From NCBI GenBank assembly GCA_964388985.1, contig CAYMCJ010000031.1:1-12087 (forward strand): a stretch of DNA of 12,087 nt. Reading direction: 5' to 3'. Below, in pieces: positions 1-8,200 of this stretch. Each line of letters opens with the position of its first letter. Position 1 is the stretch's first letter. The stretch is from CAYMCJ01 sp964388985 (lineage in GTDB: Bacteria > Patescibacteriota > Patescibacteriia > Patescibacteriales > CAYMCJ01). Position numbers and translations under genes: made by a program. The notes under the pieces are model-generated. The model was not told the origin of the DNA. It saw only the letters and a list, made by a program, of their open reading frames with translations, and did not search any database.

Positions 1-24
1 ATTGCGTTTGTTTGAGCTTTAACA

Positions 25-46
25 CCCTGCGCTCTCTGGCGCAGGG
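25..46. repeat. GC-rich perfect hairpin
   Basis: An 8-bp perfect stem (CCCTGCGC at 25-32, GCGCAGGG at 39-46) closes a six-base loop TCTCTG. It may mark the 3' end of a transcript entering from the left, but no T-run follows on the + strand, so it is not a classical intrinsic terminator. It could equally be a short palindromic repeat. Confidence 0.5.
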
Positions 47-59
47 ATGATTTACGATG

Positions 60-98
60 ATTTTATTTAATTTATCGGAATAGCGGATTAAATAAAAT
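60..98. repeat. 12-bp AT-rich inverted repeat
   Basis: ATTTTATTTAAT at 60-71 is exactly complementary to ATTAAATAAAAT at 87-98, with a 15-base loop. It lies between the GC hairpin and the holB promoter. With A/T-only arms it is a weak RNA hairpin. It may help separate the upstream transcript from holB, or act as a protein site; nothing else supports either role. Confidence 0.4.
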
Positions 99-136
99 TA
101 ATTTTAAATTACCATATTTTTAGTAAAAAATCAAGG

Positions 137-165
137 TGGACAGGCAATCGTCATAGTGCTATAAT
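137..165 (+). promoter_or_regulatory. holB promoter, probably leaderless
   Basis: A -35 box TGGACA (137-142), a 17-base spacer and a perfect -10 box TATAAT (160-165) with the extended TG at 157-158 make a strong sigma70-type promoter. The ATG of holB begins at 172, seven bases after the -10 box, which is where transcription should start. The mRNA is therefore predicted to have little or no 5' leader. Confidence 0.75.
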
Positions 166-171
166 TTTATC

Positions 172-1269
172 ATGGATAATAGCAAAAACAGCAATAATAT
201 AAAATTTAACTGGCCGTTTGTGGGAAATAATCACATTATTGAATTTTTATCAAAAAGTATATTAAATAATAATATCTCCCAATCTTATATTTTTTTAGGG
301 CCGAATAATTTAGGAAAAACCACAATTGCGAATTATTTTGCCAAAAGTCTGCTTTGCCGGCAGATGGAAAATAAAGATGGAAAAGCGGAGATTATTTTAC
401 CCTGCAATAATTGTCCTTCTTGCAGCCAATTCAGAGATTCAGTTTCTTCTTCGGATAATCTGGCCGGTGATTCCGATAATCCCGTTAATATTATGCACGG
501 AGATTTTCATTTAATTAAAAGAGCCAAAGATAAAAAAGATATTTCTATCGGGCAAATAAGAGAATTCATTAATATTTTAAGTATGAGCTCCTTTTTGGGC
601 ACGTATAAGATTGGCATAATAAAAAACGCTGACAGTTTAAATGAAAAAGCGGCCAACGCCTTGCTTAAGACTTTGGAAGAGCCAAAAGACAAGGTAGTAA
701 TAATATTAACCGCCGCCAGCGCAAAATCAATTCCGGAGACCATTATATCAAGAAGTCAGGTTTTAAATTTCTATTCCGTCAAAGCCGATATTATTTATGA
801 TTATTTAATTAAAAATTATAATGCGCCCAGAAGCGCTGCTAAAAATTTGTCGCGGCTTTGTCTGGGCCGACCGGCTTTAGCGGTAAAATTTTTTGAAAAT
901 AAGGAATTTTATAACAATTATATTGAAAAAGTTGATGTTTTTTTAAATTTTATTAATCAGGATGTAAACAAAAGATTTGATAATATTAAAGGATTGTTGA
1001 CTCAGGACAGCAATCAGGAATCAGCCAAAACAGCCTTTAAAGCAATAGATATCTGGAAAGGTTTAGCCCGTGATTTTTTGTTAATGGAGTTGGGAGAGAT
1101 TGATTTAATTCAGCATCAAATTGTGAGCGATAAGCTAGACAGACAGAGGGGTAACATTTGGATTGATAAATTATTAGATTGGTTTAAAATTTTATCGGAG
1201 GGAGAAGAGTATTTAAAGGCCAATGTTAATCCGGAATTGGTTTTAGAAAATATTGCGGCTAATATATAA
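172..1269 (+). CDS. holB: DNA polymerase III subunit delta' (clamp-loader ATPase)
   Basis: Subunit of the clamp loader that opens and loads the sliding clamp during replication. The 365-residue protein has a P-loop GPNNLGKT at residues 43-50. Cysteines C62, C78, C81 and C84 form the zinc module of DnaX/HolB proteins, with a somewhat long insert between the first two. The Walker B region is degenerate (KNAD at 150-153), followed by LLKTLEEP (163-170), a signature of the family. The sensor/SRC region reads SRS at 192-194, so the usual Cys is replaced. The P-loop is intact, unlike in E. coli delta', so an ATP-binding DnaX-like role cannot be excluded, but there is no long C-terminal tau-like extension. 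The ATG at 172 sits seven bases after a perfect -10 box. The next gene starts four bases after the stop, suggesting co-transcription. Confidence 0.88.
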   Translation: MDNSKNSNNIKFNWPFVGNNHIIEFLSKSILNNNISQSYIFLGPNNLGKTTIANYFAKSLLCRQMENKDGKAEIILPCNNCPSCSQFRDSVSSSDNLAGDSDNPVNIMHGDFHLIKRAKDKKDISIGQIREFINILSMSSFLGTYKIGIIKNADSLNEKAANALLKTLEEPKDKVVIILTAASAKSIPETIISRSQVLNFYSVKADIIYDYLIKNYNAPRSAAKNLSRLCLGRPALAVKFFENKEFYNNYIEKVDVFLNFINQDVNKRFDNIKGLLTQDSNQESAKTAFKAIDIWKGLARDFLLMELGEIDLIQHQIVSDKLDRQRGNIWIDKLLDWFKILSEGEEYLKANVNPELVLENIAANI

Positions 1270-1273
1270 AATT

Positions 1274-2347
1274 ATGTTAAACAAAAAAAACAAAATAGTG
1301 CTATTATTTTTAATAATTGGTTCAGCGATATTTATCAGCGGTTGTTCAATTAGTTTTAAGTCAAATGACAGCGGCGGAAATGATGGCGGAGTTTATTTAA
1401 GTTCTGACAAAGGAAAAAGGTGGCAGCCGGCGGCATTGGTTCCAACGACTAGCGGGCGACCGGGAAGTATCGGAAATTTAAATACCAGCGCTCTTAATAT
1501 GGACCCGAGCGACAGTCAGGCAATTTATTTCGGTTCAGTTGATAATGGGCTTTTTTATTCATATAATTATGCCAAGGAATGGCAAAAAGCCGAAGAATTG
1601 GGCAACGCAACGATTAATGACATTGCCGTTGACCCGAGTTCAAAGTGTATAATTTATGTTGCTATTGGAAATAAGGTATATAAATCCACTGACTGCAATC
1701 GTAGTTGGTCGCAGGTTTATTATGATACCGATGTTAATTTAAATATTAATTCAATCGCCATTGACCATTATAATTCCATCGGAGTATATATAGGCACTTC
1801 CCGAGGCGAGGTTATTAAGAGTTTGGATAGGGGGGTAAGCTGGAAAACAGTTGGACGCTTTGATGATAAAGTTAAAAAAGTTTCCATTAGTCCTCATGAC
1901 AGCCGTTTGATTTTCGCGGCCACAGCCCAAAAAGGGATATTTCGTTCCTCTGACAGCGGAGCGACCTGGGTAAATTTAAGGGATAATTTAAAAGATATCA
2001 AGGGAGCGCTTAATTTTAGAAGTTTGATTTTATCGGCAGCTGATTCAGGCTTGGTAATACTGGCCAGCAATTATGGCTTATTAAAATCTTTAGATAACGG
2101 CGACAGCTGGGAGAGCATAGAATTAATTACCCCGGAAGACAATGCCATTATAAATTCAGTTGTTGTTAGCCCGAAAAATTCAAAAGAAATTTATTATGTT
2201 ACCAATACGACCTTCTATAGTTCTTCAGACGGAGGGGAAAATTGGACAACTCAGAAACTTCCGACTACCAGAGCCGGCTGGGAGTTATTAATAAATTTTG
2301 ATGATACTAATGTTATTTACTTAGGAGCAAAATCAATTAAAAATTAA
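1274..2347 (+). CDS. Asp-box (BNR/Ycf48-like) beta-propeller lipoprotein
   Basis: A predicted lipid-anchored extracytoplasmic protein of 357 residues. A charged start (MLNKKNK), a hydrophobic core and lipobox ISGC ending at Cys24 make a lipoprotein signal peptide. Behind it are seven regularly spaced Asp-box motifs (S-x-D-x-G-x-x-W), near residues 43-50, 96-103 (degenerate), 138-145, 183-190, 225-232, 272-279 and 317-324. Seven boxes fit a seven-bladed propeller like Ycf48/HCF136 or sortilin/sialidase-type folds. No catalytic residues of sialidases are evident, so the likely role is binding or assembly at the envelope; the ligand is unknown. An in-frame TTG lies upstream at 1253, but the ATG at 1274 gives the proper signal peptide and follows the holB stop by four bases. 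Fold is well supported, function is not. Confidence 0.8.
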   Translation: MLNKKNKIVLLFLIIGSAIFISGCSISFKSNDSGGNDGGVYLSSDKGKRWQPAALVPTTSGRPGSIGNLNTSALNMDPSDSQAIYFGSVDNGLFYSYNYAKEWQKAEELGNATINDIAVDPSSKCIIYVAIGNKVYKSTDCNRSWSQVYYDTDVNLNINSIAIDHYNSIGVYIGTSRGEVIKSLDRGVSWKTVGRFDDKVKKVSISPHDSRLIFAATAQKGIFRSSDSGATWVNLRDNLKDIKGALNFRSLILSAADSGLVILASNYGLLKSLDNGDSWESIELITPEDNAIINSVVVSPKNSKEIYYVTNTTFYSSSDGGENWTTQKLPTTRAGWELLINFDDTNVIYLGAKSIKN

Positions 2348-2378
2348 AAATTACGAATTAACAATTAAATATATTATT

Positions 2379-2933
2379 ATGAATAGATTTATAGAATCAA
2401 AACAAACAGAGTTTAAAAATGCGGTTGATTTTTTTAAAAAAGACATCGCGGTATTGCGAACAGGCAGAGTCAGTCCGGGCTTATTGGAGGGATTGCAGGT
2501 TGAGGCTTACGGCGTGAAGAGTCTGATTAACAGTTTGGCCAATATTAGTCTAAGCGACGGTTCAAGTATAGTAGTCGCGCCTTGGGACAAAAATATTATT
2601 AAGGAAATTGAAAAAACAATTAGTGGGGCTAATTTGGGGGTCAATGTTGTTAATGAAGGAGATAAAATTAGAATAACAGCGCCGCCGATGACCGAAGAAA
2701 ATCGGAAAGAGGTAGTAAAAAAATTAAATGAGAAATTGGAGAAATCAAGAATTGCCATCAGGCAGATTCGCGAAGACATAAAAGGAGCAATTGAGGAGGC
2801 GGAGGAAAACAAGGAAATTAGCGAAGATGATAAATTTAGGTTTATAAAAGAACTTGATGAAGAAGTCGGAAAAAGAAATAATGAAATTAAGGAATTAAGA
2901 GACAAAAAGGAAGAAGAAATAATGACAGTCTAA
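2379..2933 (+). CDS. frr: Ribosome recycling factor
   Basis: RRF splits the post-termination 70S ribosome together with EF-G. At 184 residues it is the normal family length. The family signatures are clear: LRTGRVSPGLLEGLQVEAYG near residues 26-45 (domain I entering domain II), IRITAPPMTEENRKEVVK in the middle, and IRQIREDIK in the third helix of the three-helix domain. The charged C-terminal helix is intact. The ATG at 2379 is preceded by AATATATTATT with no Shine-Dalgarno sequence. In many bacteria frr sits in a run towards rseP, as it does here, though uppS, cdsA and dxr are missing from between them. About 50 bases after the stop begins a folded repeat element. Confidence 0.95.
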   Translation: MNRFIESKQTEFKNAVDFFKKDIAVLRTGRVSPGLLEGLQVEAYGVKSLINSLANISLSDGSSIVVAPWDKNIIKEIEKTISGANLGVNVVNEGDKIRITAPPMTEENRKEVVKKLNEKLEKSRIAIRQIREDIKGAIEEAEENKEISEDDKFRFIKELDEEVGKRNNEIKELRDKKEEEIMTV

Positions 2934-2987
2934 AAATAATTTTCAATTTTTGAATTTTATAATTTTTAAGTAAATTTTATAAATCAT

Positions 2988-3096
2988 TGTCATTCTGACC
3001 CAGTCTCAGTGGGGGAAGAATCCCGAGAAGAAGGAATGGTGGTTTAAAACCATTAACCATAACACAACGGGATCTTTCGCTACGCTCAGGATGACA
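2988..3096. repeat. Folded interspersed repeat (TGTCATTCTGA...TCAGGATGACA type)
   Basis: Three nested helices span this intergenic element: TGTCATTCTGA (2988-2998) with TCAGGATGACA (3086-3096), GAAGAATCCCG (3015-3025) with CGGGATCTTTC (3068-3078), and AATGGT (3035-3040) with ACCATT (3049-3054). Elements with these termini and a GGGATCTTTCGCTACGCTC-like right half are familiar scattered repeats in many bacterial genomes. Its right end stops only ten bases before the rseP start codon, so it forms most of the rseP leader. Confidence 0.8.
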
Positions 3097-3106
3097 CTAA
3101 AGTGCC

Positions 3107-4273
3107 ATGTTATTAACTATTATTTCATTTATTATTGTTTTGTCGCTGTTGGTTTTTGTCCACGAATTGGGGCATTTTTGGACAGCGCGAAAATTCGGGG
3201 TAAAAGCCGAAGAATTTGGCTTTGGTTTTCCGCCAAGAATTTATGGAGTATATAAAGATAATAACGGACAGTGGAAAACCGTTAGAGGAAAAAAAGAAGT
3301 TAAAGATGCGCCTGGCACAGTTTATTCCATTAATTGGATACCTTTGGGCGGATTTGTTAAAATCAAGGGTGAAAATGGAGAGAACGAAGACGAGAAAGAC
3401 AGTTTTGCCGGCCGGAAAATATGGCAGCGAGCCTCAATTTTGTCGGCTGGCGTAGTTATGAATATTTTTTTAGCCGCGGTTTTAATTTCAATCGGATTAA
3501 TGGTGGGATTGCCTCAGTCTTTAGATAACGATATCAGCGATAAAGCCGTGATAACTGACAGAAAAATTCAGGTGGTAGAAGTGCTGCCGGAATCACCGGC
3601 GGAAACAGCCGGCCTAAAAATGGCTGATATTATAATAAGTATTAATAATCAGCGGTTTAATATCGAAGAAGATTTGCAAAATTATGTGGCTGAACGTTCC
3701 GGCCAAGAGTTAAATTATAAAATTAAGCGCGGGCAAGTTGAGATGAATTTTAATATAACTCCTGAAGTAAGAGCAGATACCAACAAAGGAGGAGTCGGCA
3801 TAGCGATTGCGGCCACCGGACTGGTTAAATATCCTTGGCATATCGCAATTGGGGAAGGTTTTAAGACAACAATATTTTTGGTTTGGTATATTATAGTGGC
3901 TTTTTACGAATTAATTAAAGGCTTAATTTTTGGTCAAGGAGTAAGCGGAGATATTGCCGGGCCGGTCGGTATAGCCGTATTTACCGGGCAGGTGGCTCGC
4001 ATGGGTTTTATTTATTTAATGCAGTTTACCGCTTTGCTTTCAATTAATTTAGCCATTATAAATTTCCTGCCTTTTCCGGCTCTGGACGGAGGTAGAGTCT
4101 TGTTTTTAATTATTGAAAAAATAAAAGGTTCGCCGGTCAAGCGTGAAATAGAAAATATTATTCATAATATCGGCTTTTCTCTATTGATGATTTTGGTTTT
4201 AATAGTAACTTTTAAGGATGTGGCGCGGTTTGGGGATTTGTTTAGGAATTTATGGGAGAAAATAGCGGGATGA
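3107..4273 (+). CDS. rseP: Site-2 (intramembrane) metalloprotease RseP/RasP
   Basis: Polytopic zinc protease that cleaves transmembrane substrates such as anti-sigma factors and leftover signal peptides. The 388-residue protein has HELGH at residues 19-23 inside the first membrane segment (zinc ligands H19 and H23, catalytic E20). The third ligand motif LDGG is at 326-329, preceded by NFLPFP. A second membrane segment lies around 108-135, a single PDZ domain around 153-230 (VEVLPESPAETAGL is its typical start), and a final segment near 360-380. Gram-negative RseP has two PDZ domains; one is usual for Gram-positive and CPR forms. The stop is TGA, showing that TGA is a terminator here. The ATG at 3107 gives the canonical family N-terminus although no ribosome binding site is visible and a repeat abuts it. 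Confidence 0.93.
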   Translation: MLLTIISFIIVLSLLVFVHELGHFWTARKFGVKAEEFGFGFPPRIYGVYKDNNGQWKTVRGKKEVKDAPGTVYSINWIPLGGFVKIKGENGENEDEKDSFAGRKIWQRASILSAGVVMNIFLAAVLISIGLMVGLPQSLDNDISDKAVITDRKIQVVEVLPESPAETAGLKMADIIISINNQRFNIEEDLQNYVAERSGQELNYKIKRGQVEMNFNITPEVRADTNKGGVGIAIAATGLVKYPWHIAIGEGFKTTIFLVWYIIVAFYELIKGLIFGQGVSGDIAGPVGIAVFTGQVARMGFIYLMQFTALLSINLAIINFLPFPALDGGRVLFLIIEKIKGSPVKREIENIIHNIGFSLLMILVLIVTFKDVARFGDLFRNLWEKIAG

Positions 4274-4344
4274 TTTTTAATTTTTAATTTTTAATTCTAA
4301 ATTTCAAATGAATTTTAAATTACTAATGATTTAATTTATAAATT

Positions 4345-4704
4345 ATGACGGGAGGGAGTGATATAAAATATGATTTAGAGGAACGAACAGCTAAATTTGG
4401 AGAAGAAATTATTAAATTATGCAAAAGTATTAAACAAGATACAATAACCAAACCATTATTAAATCAAGTAGTTAGATCAGGAACAAGCATAGGGGCTAAT
4501 TATATGGAAGCTAACGGCGCTAGTTCAAAAAAAGATTTTAAAAATAAAATATATATTTGCAAAAAAGAAACACAGGAGACAAAACATTGGTTAAGGATGA
4601 TTGCCTTGGCCGTGCCAATAAAAAGAGATGAATGCAGAAAAATATGGCAAGAAGCGCAAGAATTAACTTTAATTTTTGGAAAAATTGTTTCCTCATTAAA
4701 ATAA
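4345..4704 (+). CDS. Four-helix-bundle protein (23S rRNA IVP / S23 family)
   Basis: A 119-residue member of the four-helix-bundle family named after proteins encoded in 23S rRNA intervening sequences. The hallmark RSGTSIGAN at residues 44-52, then YMEANGASSKKDF and the KKETQETKHWL region, are all present, and YDLEERTAKFGEE at the N-terminus is typical. The family forms ring-like pentamers, and its cellular role is not firmly known. Here the gene is free-standing between rseP and hpf, flanked on both sides by AT-only spacers, not inside an rRNA gene. It looks richer in A-ending codons than its neighbours and could be an inserted cassette. The ATG at 4345 is preferred because no other ATG lies in frame before the conserved region; a GGGAGG just downstream of it is inside the gene. 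Confidence 0.88.
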   Translation: MTGGSDIKYDLEERTAKFGEEIIKLCKSIKQDTITKPLLNQVVRSGTSIGANYMEANGASSKKDFKNKIYICKKETQETKHWLRMIALAVPIKRDECRKIWQEAQELTLIFGKIVSSLK

Positions 4705-4774
4705 TATTATTAGATATTTTTAAAATTAAAAATTAATTATTCAATCAAAATTTAAAATTATAAATTCAAAGTTT

Positions 4775-5101
4775 ATGCGTATTAATATTAAAGCCACAAA
4801 AATTAAATTAACCCCGGAAATTAAGGATTATGTGCAGGAGAAAATGGATATGCTGGAAAAATATTTGGGCGATATCCAGGTTTTAAATTGCGATATTGAA
4901 GTCGGCATGTCTATCGGTGGCCAGAATTCAGGAGAAATTTATCGGGCTGAAGCTAATTTGGAATTACCGGGCGAATTATTACGGGTGGAAAAAACCGAAA
5001 AAGAGCTGTTTAAAGCCATTGATAAGGTTAAAGACCATTTAACCCGGTCAATCAGGCGGTATAAGGAAAAGAGGATTGATCGGAGACGGCGACAGAAGTA
5101 A
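4775..5101 (+). CDS. hpf: Short-form ribosome hibernation promoting factor (HPF/YfiA family)
   Basis: Binds the small subunit near the mRNA channel and A/P sites to inactivate ribosomes in slow growth. The 108-residue chain covers only the N-terminal beta-alpha-beta-beta-beta-alpha domain: RINIKATKIKLTPEIKDYV (strand 1 and helix 1), KMDMLEKYLGD, a variable loop with a GGQNSG insertion, EANLELPGELLRVEK, then a second helix FKAIDKVKDHLTRSIRRYKEK and a basic tail (RRRRQK). The dimerising C-terminal domain of long HPF is absent. The ATG at 4775 follows an AT-only spacer with no Shine-Dalgarno. A hairpin plus T-run downstream probably ends the operon. Confidence 0.9.
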   Translation: MRINIKATKIKLTPEIKDYVQEKMDMLEKYLGDIQVLNCDIEVGMSIGGQNSGEIYRAEANLELPGELLRVEKTEKELFKAIDKVKDHLTRSIRRYKEKRIDRRRRQK

Positions 5102-5142
5102 AAAATTAAAAAGTTTATAAAGTATAAAGTTGGAAAATAATT

Positions 5143-5182
5143 AAGCAACTTGAACCATGGAAAGGATTTGGGTTGTTTTTTT
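5143..5182 (+). terminator. Probable intrinsic terminator after hpf
   Basis: AAGCAAC (5143-5149) can pair with GTTGTTT (5172-5178), seven pairs including one G-U, over a loop that may fold further (ACC with GG). Seven consecutive T residues run from 5176 to 5182. The stem is A/U rich, so efficiency is uncertain. It separates the housekeeping run from the promoter of the giant gene, whose -35 box starts four bases later. Confidence 0.55.
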
Positions 5183-5185
5183 AGT

Positions 5186-5214
5186 TTGGAAAAAATAGGG
5201 AAATAGGGTAAAAT
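5186..5214 (+). promoter_or_regulatory. Promoter of the 1311-residue gene
   Basis: TTGGAA (5186-5191), a 17-base spacer and TAAAAT (5209-5214) fit a sigma70-type promoter. Transcription would begin near 5221, giving a leader of about 28 bases to the ATG at 5249. It lies immediately after a terminator-like hairpin, which supports an independent transcription unit. Confidence 0.5.
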
Positions 5215-5248
5215 AAGAGTATTAGTATAGAAATAATAAAAAATATTT

Positions 5249-8200
5249 ATGAAAGAAGGCGAAGGACAATTAAATAAAGCAGAGAAACAGCAGCCAGAAG
5301 AAACTGTTGAAAATTTAGAATTGAACGAAGAAGAAAAAAAAGAGAAAAATGAAAAATTTTCACATGATGCGGTCAGAAAATATGCCAGAGAATATTTTGA
5401 AAATATAATTTCTTCGAGAGAAATACCAGATAGCTCGCATATGAGTTTTTTCGCCATGGAAGAAATACAGAATAATTTAAGCGTATTATCCAATTGTGAA
5501 AGAGAATGGAAGGAAGAAAGACTTTACTCTGAAAATTTTCGCGAGGCTACAAATATTTTTTTGGAAGAGCTGATTAATTTTTCAAAAGAAAAAGAAAACG
5601 ATGAAAGAATTAATATGTTTTTGGAAACAATACAACAAATGTTTTTTTCGTCCAGCCCAAGCTTGTCATCAGCTTTAGACTTAAGACAGCATTTTAATTT
5701 TTCAGCCAAAGCCACTAGATCAAAAAAACTGCAACCCTTTATTGGCGGTGGTGTTATTGGCGATTTAGCTTATAAGATAGGGTGGGATTATAATCCAGAT
5801 GCTAAAAAAGATAAATTACTTGAAGGCTATAATGAAGGCTCTATATCTGAAAGATTGGACAAGCTGAATTTAACTGAAATGCTTGGCGCTGAATTAATTG
5901 GGGCTGGAAGTTCATATAATTATGGTGATAAAAAATTTATAAAATTTTTTAGAAAAATTAAGAAAGAAAATAAGAATGCATTTATTGGTTATTGCATTGA
6001 TATGGTAGAAGGCAGGCTAAGGCAAGAATATAAAACACCATCAAGAGGTCCTGTGCAATATTCAAATGACCCCGGCAATGCTCGGCTTTGGGGTAGAATG
6101 ACTGAAGAGGAAATAAAAAGATCAGGTGAACTGCAGAATATTATAATACCAAACAGAGCCTTAATAAGGGGCGAAAAGTTTGCGTGGGTTGCTGATAACG
6201 TAGTGGCCATTATTGACCATTCAAATTTACCAGTAGAATACGCCAAGGTTAATTTAGGAGGAGCAGAAGGGTATGAATCAAAAATTTCTGGCACTTTTTT
6301 AGTAAAAGTGAAAGATACTCTTAAAGGTCGAAAAAAAGGAGGCAGTGATATAATATTTGATAGACTGGTTGATCTAAGTAATGAAAATATATTTATTCCA
6401 AGAAATGGTATAAAAGATAATGATTCGGAAAAATTAGCTGCAATTTGGGAGAGGTTTGGGGATATATCCAAAGAAGATTGGAAAGATTATTTCGAGTTGA
6501 ATACTTTTAGGAATGAATTTATAAACAAAGTTGAAGAATTCAAAAGGGGAGAAATAAAGAGAGCGGAAGAAAGAAATTTTCAAGCAACTCTAAAAATGTT
6601 TGATACCTACAAACATGAAGTTCCACACGTTTTGAGTCATTTCAACAATTCCGCGGTTAGCAAGGCCTATGAAGAATTCATTGAAGCTTACGAGTCAGGT
6701 GATCATGAATATGCATTTGACAAGGTTAATCATTTAGCAATGGCGTTCCGTCATGATGGTGAATCTAAAAAAAATAATTCTGCAGCTTTATCTAAAATTA
6801 GATTGCTTGCTCAAGAGTTTATAAATTTAAGAGATACACATACGGTTTGTTGGGATGAATGCAATAATGCTATTAATGATTATCAAAATAGGCTATCAGA
6901 AGAATTTCAAGAAAAAATTATTAAATTTAATGAAATAGCTGACAGAATCAAAGAGGATCAAGAAAATATTTTAAATGGATTTGAAACAGAATTGGATTTA
7001 ATTATTGATGAAGAGGGGAAAAATAAGTTTAAAGCCGAGTTTGTCCCTTTTAGTATTTTAATTAAAAGAGAGGGTGGTATATTAAAAAATTTAGATACTG
7101 AAGACAGCGAACTATTATTTCAGCATCTATATCGTCCAGCGATGAAGCAGAAAATTGAAAATGAATTTGGGATAAAATTTAATGAACTTCCATTTCATTA
7201 TCACGCATATTTTTTAAAGTTTTTATCTGAAAAAGATATAAAATCGGCAAAAAAAGTTAAAATTTTTCTTGATCAAGCCCAAGATGAAGATTCTAAAAAA
7301 AATCGTATAAAATCTTTTTTATCTTTAGAGTCCGGGCAGGAAATGGGCGATAAAATTTTAAATATCGGCGAATCTCTAAAAGACCAGAGTGAAATCGCTA
7401 ATTTATTATTTTCCGAATACGCCAGAATAGTGGATGAGGCGGAAAAATCAGCAGAAGAAATTAATAAAATTTATAATGAAGTATTTTTTGAAAAACAGGC
7501 TGATAAAAATCAGATTGTCCAAGCAATAATGAAAAAAGCAAACGGTTTATTATCAGAAGCTAGTGAAGAGTTAAAAAAAGCAGGAAAAGATGAAAAAAAT
7601 AAAATTATTAAAGAATTAATAAGAAAGCTTTGGAGAGAAGAAAAAACGCGAAAAAGAGCGATTGAGGATTTAAAGGGTGTGCAGATTGAGTTGAATAAAC
7701 AATATAAAATAATAGGAAGATCAACAATGGACGAAGAATTAATTAAAGAGCTTGACGATATTGAAAATGGATTGTTAAATAGTGAAAAGTTTGATAAAAA
7801 GACAACTCAATTGAACTTAGAAAAAATAAAAAAATATCAAAAATATGATTCCAATAGAATAAAAGAGTTTATTGAACACTATGAAATAGAATATATTTTA
7901 ACAGATGAACTGATTAATTCCTTAAGAAACAATGGGGTAGATGAGGATGGGATAAAAAGATTAAAAGAGTCCTTAGAGAAAGAAGAAAGGCCTAAATATG
8001 AACCAATAGTAAAAAATTTAAAAAAATTATTGGTGTTACAGCAAAATTTAGAAAGAAAATTGGACGAGTTTGTTTATGGAAGGAAATCGGGCGTCGATCT
8101 GCCAGAAGAATTAAAAAATCATATTAGCCACAAAGTTTTTGAAAAATATGAGGAGATAGTTAATTTGGCTAATAGAAGCAAGCGAGAATTAAAAGAGCTT

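Noticed and set aside
33..38. Loop TCTCTG of the hairpin at 25-46 as a kissing partner for GAGAGAG
   Set aside because: A six-base match is expected by chance, and nothing shows the hairpin is transcribed with the RNA.
4271..4273. Alternative genetic code with UGA as glycine
   Set aside because: rseP ends naturally at TGA after its last membrane segment, and reading through would enter only an AT spacer.
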